This document shows, one piece after another, positions 61,566 through 64,000 of a stretch of DNA of 64,000 nt (positions are counted from its first letter, which is position 1; each line of letters opens with the position of its first letter). The stretch is taken from the NCBI RefSeq assembly GCF_036169555.1, contig NZ_CP108032.1:8184001-8248000 (forward strand), read 5' to 3'. A model generated the notes under the pieces. The model was given only the letters and a program-made list of their open reading frames with translations. It ran no database searches and was not told where the DNA came from. Made by a program: the position numbers and the translations under genes. The stretch comes from Streptomyces sp. NBC_00306 (lineage in GTDB: Bacteria; Actinomycetota; Actinomycetes; Streptomycetales; Streptomycetaceae).

Positions 61566-63022
61566 GGAAACACAGGGCCGCCGCCCGCGACGCCCTGGCA
61601 GGGCAGGTGTGCCTGGTGACCGGTGGCGCTCAGGGCATCGGCTGGGCCATCGCCCGTGCTGTGGCGGCCCGGGGTGCCCGGGTGCACGTGGCCGATCACT
61701 CCCGCGAACACCTGAACACCGCCGCCGGCTCCCTGCCCGGTCCTATGGCGAACAGGGTGACGTTTCATCACATCGACGTGAGCGACCGAACCGCGTACGA
61801 AGCGTGCATCCGTAAAATCCACCGCGACGAGGGCCGGCTGGACGTCCTGGTGAACAACGCCGCCTTCGTCGAGTGGCGTGATGTGACCGATACGAGCCCC
61901 GAGAGCACCGAGCGCACGATGCGCACGGGCTTGGATGCCGTGGTCCACGGCATCCAAACGGTGCTGCCGGTGATGCAGACTGCCGGCCGCGGGCACATCG
62001 TCACGATCGGCTCGGCCGCGGGTGTCATGTTTTTCAAAGGGCCATCCGCCGCCTACACCGCCATGAAAGCCGCGGTCAACGCCTACACCCACGTCCTCGC
62101 CGCTGAGCTGGCCGACTCACCCATCCACGTCCTGCTCGTGCGCCCCGGCGCCGTGGCCGGCACCGAATTCTTCGGCAAGCACGTCGCATCCCACCGGATG
62201 CCCCGCCTGGCGGACATCCTCCCCCTCACCACACCCGACCAGGTCGCCCAGGCCGTCCTGCGCGGCATCACACGCAGACAAGCCGTGGTCGACATTCCCC
62301 GCAGCCTCCCGCTGCTGTACCGCGCCTACGCCCTGGCCCCCGGGCTCTGGCGCCGACTGACCATGTTGACGGGACCGTCGCGCCGGGACTATGCCGCCCT
62401 GCCCACCCGCCGCCGCCCGATGCTGCGGATCGCCAACCGGATCGGCCCCAGCCGTCTCACCGGCCTGGTGACGCGAGCTGCGATCGTGCCAGCGGACAAA
62501 GCCTTGCAACGAGGGACCACCGGGCGCATGAGCCTGGGACGAGCGCTGGGGCTGCCCTCCCTGCTGCTCACCACGACCGGCGCCCGCTCGGGTCAGCCCA
62601 GAGACGTCCCGCTTTTCCACGTACCGCACGAGGGAGGCTTCGCGGTCATCGCCTCCAACTTCGGTTTGACCCGCCACCCAGCCTGGAGCACCAACCTCCT
62701 CAAACACCCGAACGCCACCGTCGTCACCGTCGTCACCGACGGACAGTGCCTCCAGGTCACCGCCCGCCTGGTGGACGGCGCAGAACGCGAGCAGATCTGG
62801 CGAGCCAGCGTCGCCCAGTACCGCGGCTACCGCAGCTACGGCGACCGCAGCGGCCGCGACCTGCGTATCTTCCACTTGCAGCCCACACCCGCACTCGGGC
62901 CGCAGGTCCCCGACCGGAGCCACCCCACAGCGCCTGTCACAAGCGGCCCATCGCGAACAGCAGGAACCGCGCGAGCGGACTCCTCCCCACGATCTGCGCA
63001 AGCGTCACCGTCCCCCGAGTGA
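61550..63022 (+). CDS. SDR fused to an F420-dependent-nitroreductase-like (Ddn) domain
   Basis: 490 residues from ATG 61550 after TTGAAAGG, overlapping the permease end by 16 bases. Residues 17-260 are an SDR: CLVTGGAQGIG, LVNNAAFVEW, TIGSAAGVMF, YTAMKAAVNAYTH, VLLVRPGAVAGT. A linker follows, then at about 335-450 a Ddn/pyridoxamine-oxidase-like split barrel: LLLTTTGARSGQPRDVPLF, ASNFGLTRHPAWSTNLLK, CLQVTARLVDGAEREQIW. Ddn proteins use deazaflavin F420. Two redox domains in one chain suggest sequential steps on one substrate. The last 30 residues (Pro/Ser rich) overlap the convergent gene. Confidence 0.85.
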   Translation: MANRVRKHRAAARDALAGQVCLVTGGAQGIGWAIARAVAARGARVHVADHSREHLNTAAGSLPGPMANRVTFHHIDVSDRTAYEACIRKIHRDEGRLDVLVNNAAFVEWRDVTDTSPESTERTMRTGLDAVVHGIQTVLPVMQTAGRGHIVTIGSAAGVMFFKGPSAAYTAMKAAVNAYTHVLAAELADSPIHVLLVRPGAVAGTEFFGKHVASHRMPRLADILPLTTPDQVAQAVLRGITRRQAVVDIPRSLPLLYRAYALAPGLWRRLTMLTGPSRRDYAALPTRRRPMLRIANRIGPSRLTGLVTRAAIVPADKALQRGTTGRMSLGRALGLPSLLLTTTGARSGQPRDVPLFHVPHEGGFAVIASNFGLTRHPAWSTNLLKHPNATVVTVVTDGQCLQVTARLVDGAEREQIWRASVAQYRGYRSYGDRSGRDLRIFHLQPTPALGPQVPDRSHPTAPVTSGPSRTAGTARADSSPRSAQASPSPE

Positions 63023-64000
63023 ACTGCGCGAACGTGTGCCACGCCGGACGGAAACCCGCCAGCGCGACATGCACCAGCCCAGGATGGCGCTCACACAGCC
63101 TGCGCAGCCGGTGCCCGACGCGCATCTCCGCTCCAAGCCCGGCCTCGATGGCGAGGTCGTAGTCAAACCCGCGCTGTCTGGCGACGGCCGCGTCCCGAGC
63201 GTCGGCGATGCGGACCGCCCACTCTCCCGCCAGGCGCCCCGAACGCAGCGCGAGGGAGATCCCTTCACGAGTCCACGGCTCCAACAGGCCCGCCGCGTCC
63301 CCGCACACGACCACCCGGCCACGCGAGAGCGGAGAATCAGCCGAGCGGCAGCGCGTCAGGTGGCCAGAGACGACATCGGGCTCGAAGCCCGCCAGTCCAA
63401 GGCGGTCGATGAACTCCTTCAGATACCGCCTGGTGGCCGCCCCGTCGCCGCGGGCCGCGATCACCCCCACACTGAGAGTGTGCCCCTTGGGGAACACCCA
63501 GCCGTAACTTCCCGGCACCGGCCCCCAGTCGATCAACACCCGCTGGGCCCAACCCTCCGCCACCGCAGGGGGCACCGGGATCTCGGCCTCCATCCCGAAG
63601 TCGACCTGCGCGAGCGTCACCCCCACGTGCACCCCGGTGCGCCCCGCGCTGCCGTCGGCTCCAACGACCGCGCGAGCCGACAGCGTCTGACCGTCGCAGA
63701 GAACGACGGCCACTGTTTCCGGACCTTCCTGATCGATTCGGGAGAACGCCACGCCTGTGCGCACCACCGCGCCGGCCTCCCGGGCGGCCTCGACCAGGGC
63801 GGCATCGAACTCGGGCCGGTCGACGAGTGCGAAGAGCATCCGCTTGGAGCGGCGGGTACGGCTCAGTCTGCCGTTCAAGCAGAAGGTGACTGCGTGGACG
63901 CGGTCACGCACCGGCACTTGAAAGCCGTTCGGCAGCGCGTCCAGCGAGGGGCCGATGATGCCGCCACCACACGTCTTGTAGCGCGGCAACCGCGCCTTCT
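62937..64000 (-). CDS. Geranylgeranyl-reductase-family flavoprotein (5' end cut by window)
   Basis: The frame is open to base 64000 and reads KARLPRYKTCGGGI there, so the start and the FAD-binding GxGxxG are outside the window. Inside: DRPEFDAALVEAAREAGAVV, VGADGSAGRTGVHV, the second FAD motif RVVVCGDAAGLLEPWTREGI, and the C-terminal cap. PRYKxCGGG and the GDAAG-xxxPxxGEGI-type block are those of the GGR group that saturates double bonds in prenyl chains (menaquinone, chlorophyll tail or terpenoid intermediates). Some relatives are epoxidases. It converges with the SDR-Ddn gene with an 86-base overlap. Confidence 0.88.
   Translation of the reverse strand, partial: KARLPRYKTCGGGIIGPSLDALPNGFQVPVRDRVHAVTFCLNGRLSRTRRSKRMLFALVDRPEFDAALVEAAREAGAVVRTGVAFSRIDQEGPETVAVVLCDGQTLSARAVVGADGSAGRTGVHVGVTLAQVDFGMEAEIPVPPAVAEGWAQRVLIDWGPVPGSYGWVFPKGHTLSVGVIAARGDGAATRRYLKEFIDRLGLAGFEPDVVSGHLTRCRSADSPLSRGRVVVCGDAAGLLEPWTREGISLALRSGRLAGEWAVRIADARDAAVARQRGFDYDLAIEAGLGAEMRVGHRLRRLCERHPGLVHVALAGFRPAWHTFAQFTRGTVTLAQIVGRSPLARFLLFAMGRL

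Noticed and set aside
1..64000. CRISPR arrays, rRNA and tRNA genes
   Set aside because: No regularly spaced repeats, no rRNA signatures and no cloverleaf with a GTTCGA-type loop outside coding sequence were seen.

Overview
The window is high-GC actinobacterial DNA. Streptomyces or a close relative is the best fit: strong third-position GC, many GTG starts, a DUF5133-type protein, several small secreted proteins, an ECF41 sigma factor, a LuxR-type (LAL) ATPase regulator and an actinobacterial-type QcrB. The density of IS elements, truncated integrases and frameshifted genes suggests an accessory region such as a chromosome arm or large plasmid. That placement is inference. No rRNA, tRNA or CRISPR array was seen.

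Layout. 0-13 kb: the end of an amidinotransferase gene cut by the left edge; a secreted lipase-like hydrolase; a broken STAS gene; a protein with an H2A-like and an H2B-like histone fold in one chain; an alpha/beta hydrolase; an ECF41 sigma factor with its usual carboxymuconolactone-decarboxylase partner; a DUF5133 gene; a structured repeat; a broken integrase; a secreted HNH nuclease; a nicotinamidase. 14-19 kb: a terpenoid-like locus with a divergent SDR plus KAS III pair and a HAD phosphatase fused to a class II terpene cyclase. 19.6-21 kb: an EF-hand gene with an IS630 element inserted exactly at its stop codon.

22-31 kb is a graveyard of broken genes: an ImmA/IrrE remnant, an AbiEii-type toxin, a metzincin interrupted by propeller repeats, integrase-linked zinc-ribbon and recombinase pieces. 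A few intact genes are scattered in it. 31-44.7 kb is visibly AT-richer: a large LAL regulator, an MFS exporter, three exported proteins (Het-C-like, Tat-exported propeller-like, sphingomyelinase), a broken second LAL regulator fused to half an SDR, and an IS5-family element. 45-47 kb holds GNAT, P4-type primase and Doc-like remnants.

47.9-51 kb: a TetR regulator divergent from a second cytochrome bc1 locus (truncated qcrA, a 42-codon coupled frame, full qcrB). 51-58.5 kb: the second copy of the structured repeat, several actinobacterial hypothetical genes, a GT-C membrane glycosyltransferase and secreted proteins. 58.8-64 kb: a terpenoid gene set that runs off the right edge, with a polyprenyl diphosphate synthase, an ABC transporter pair, an SDR fused to an F420-dependent-nitroreductase-like domain, and a geranylgeranyl-reductase-family oxidase/reductase.
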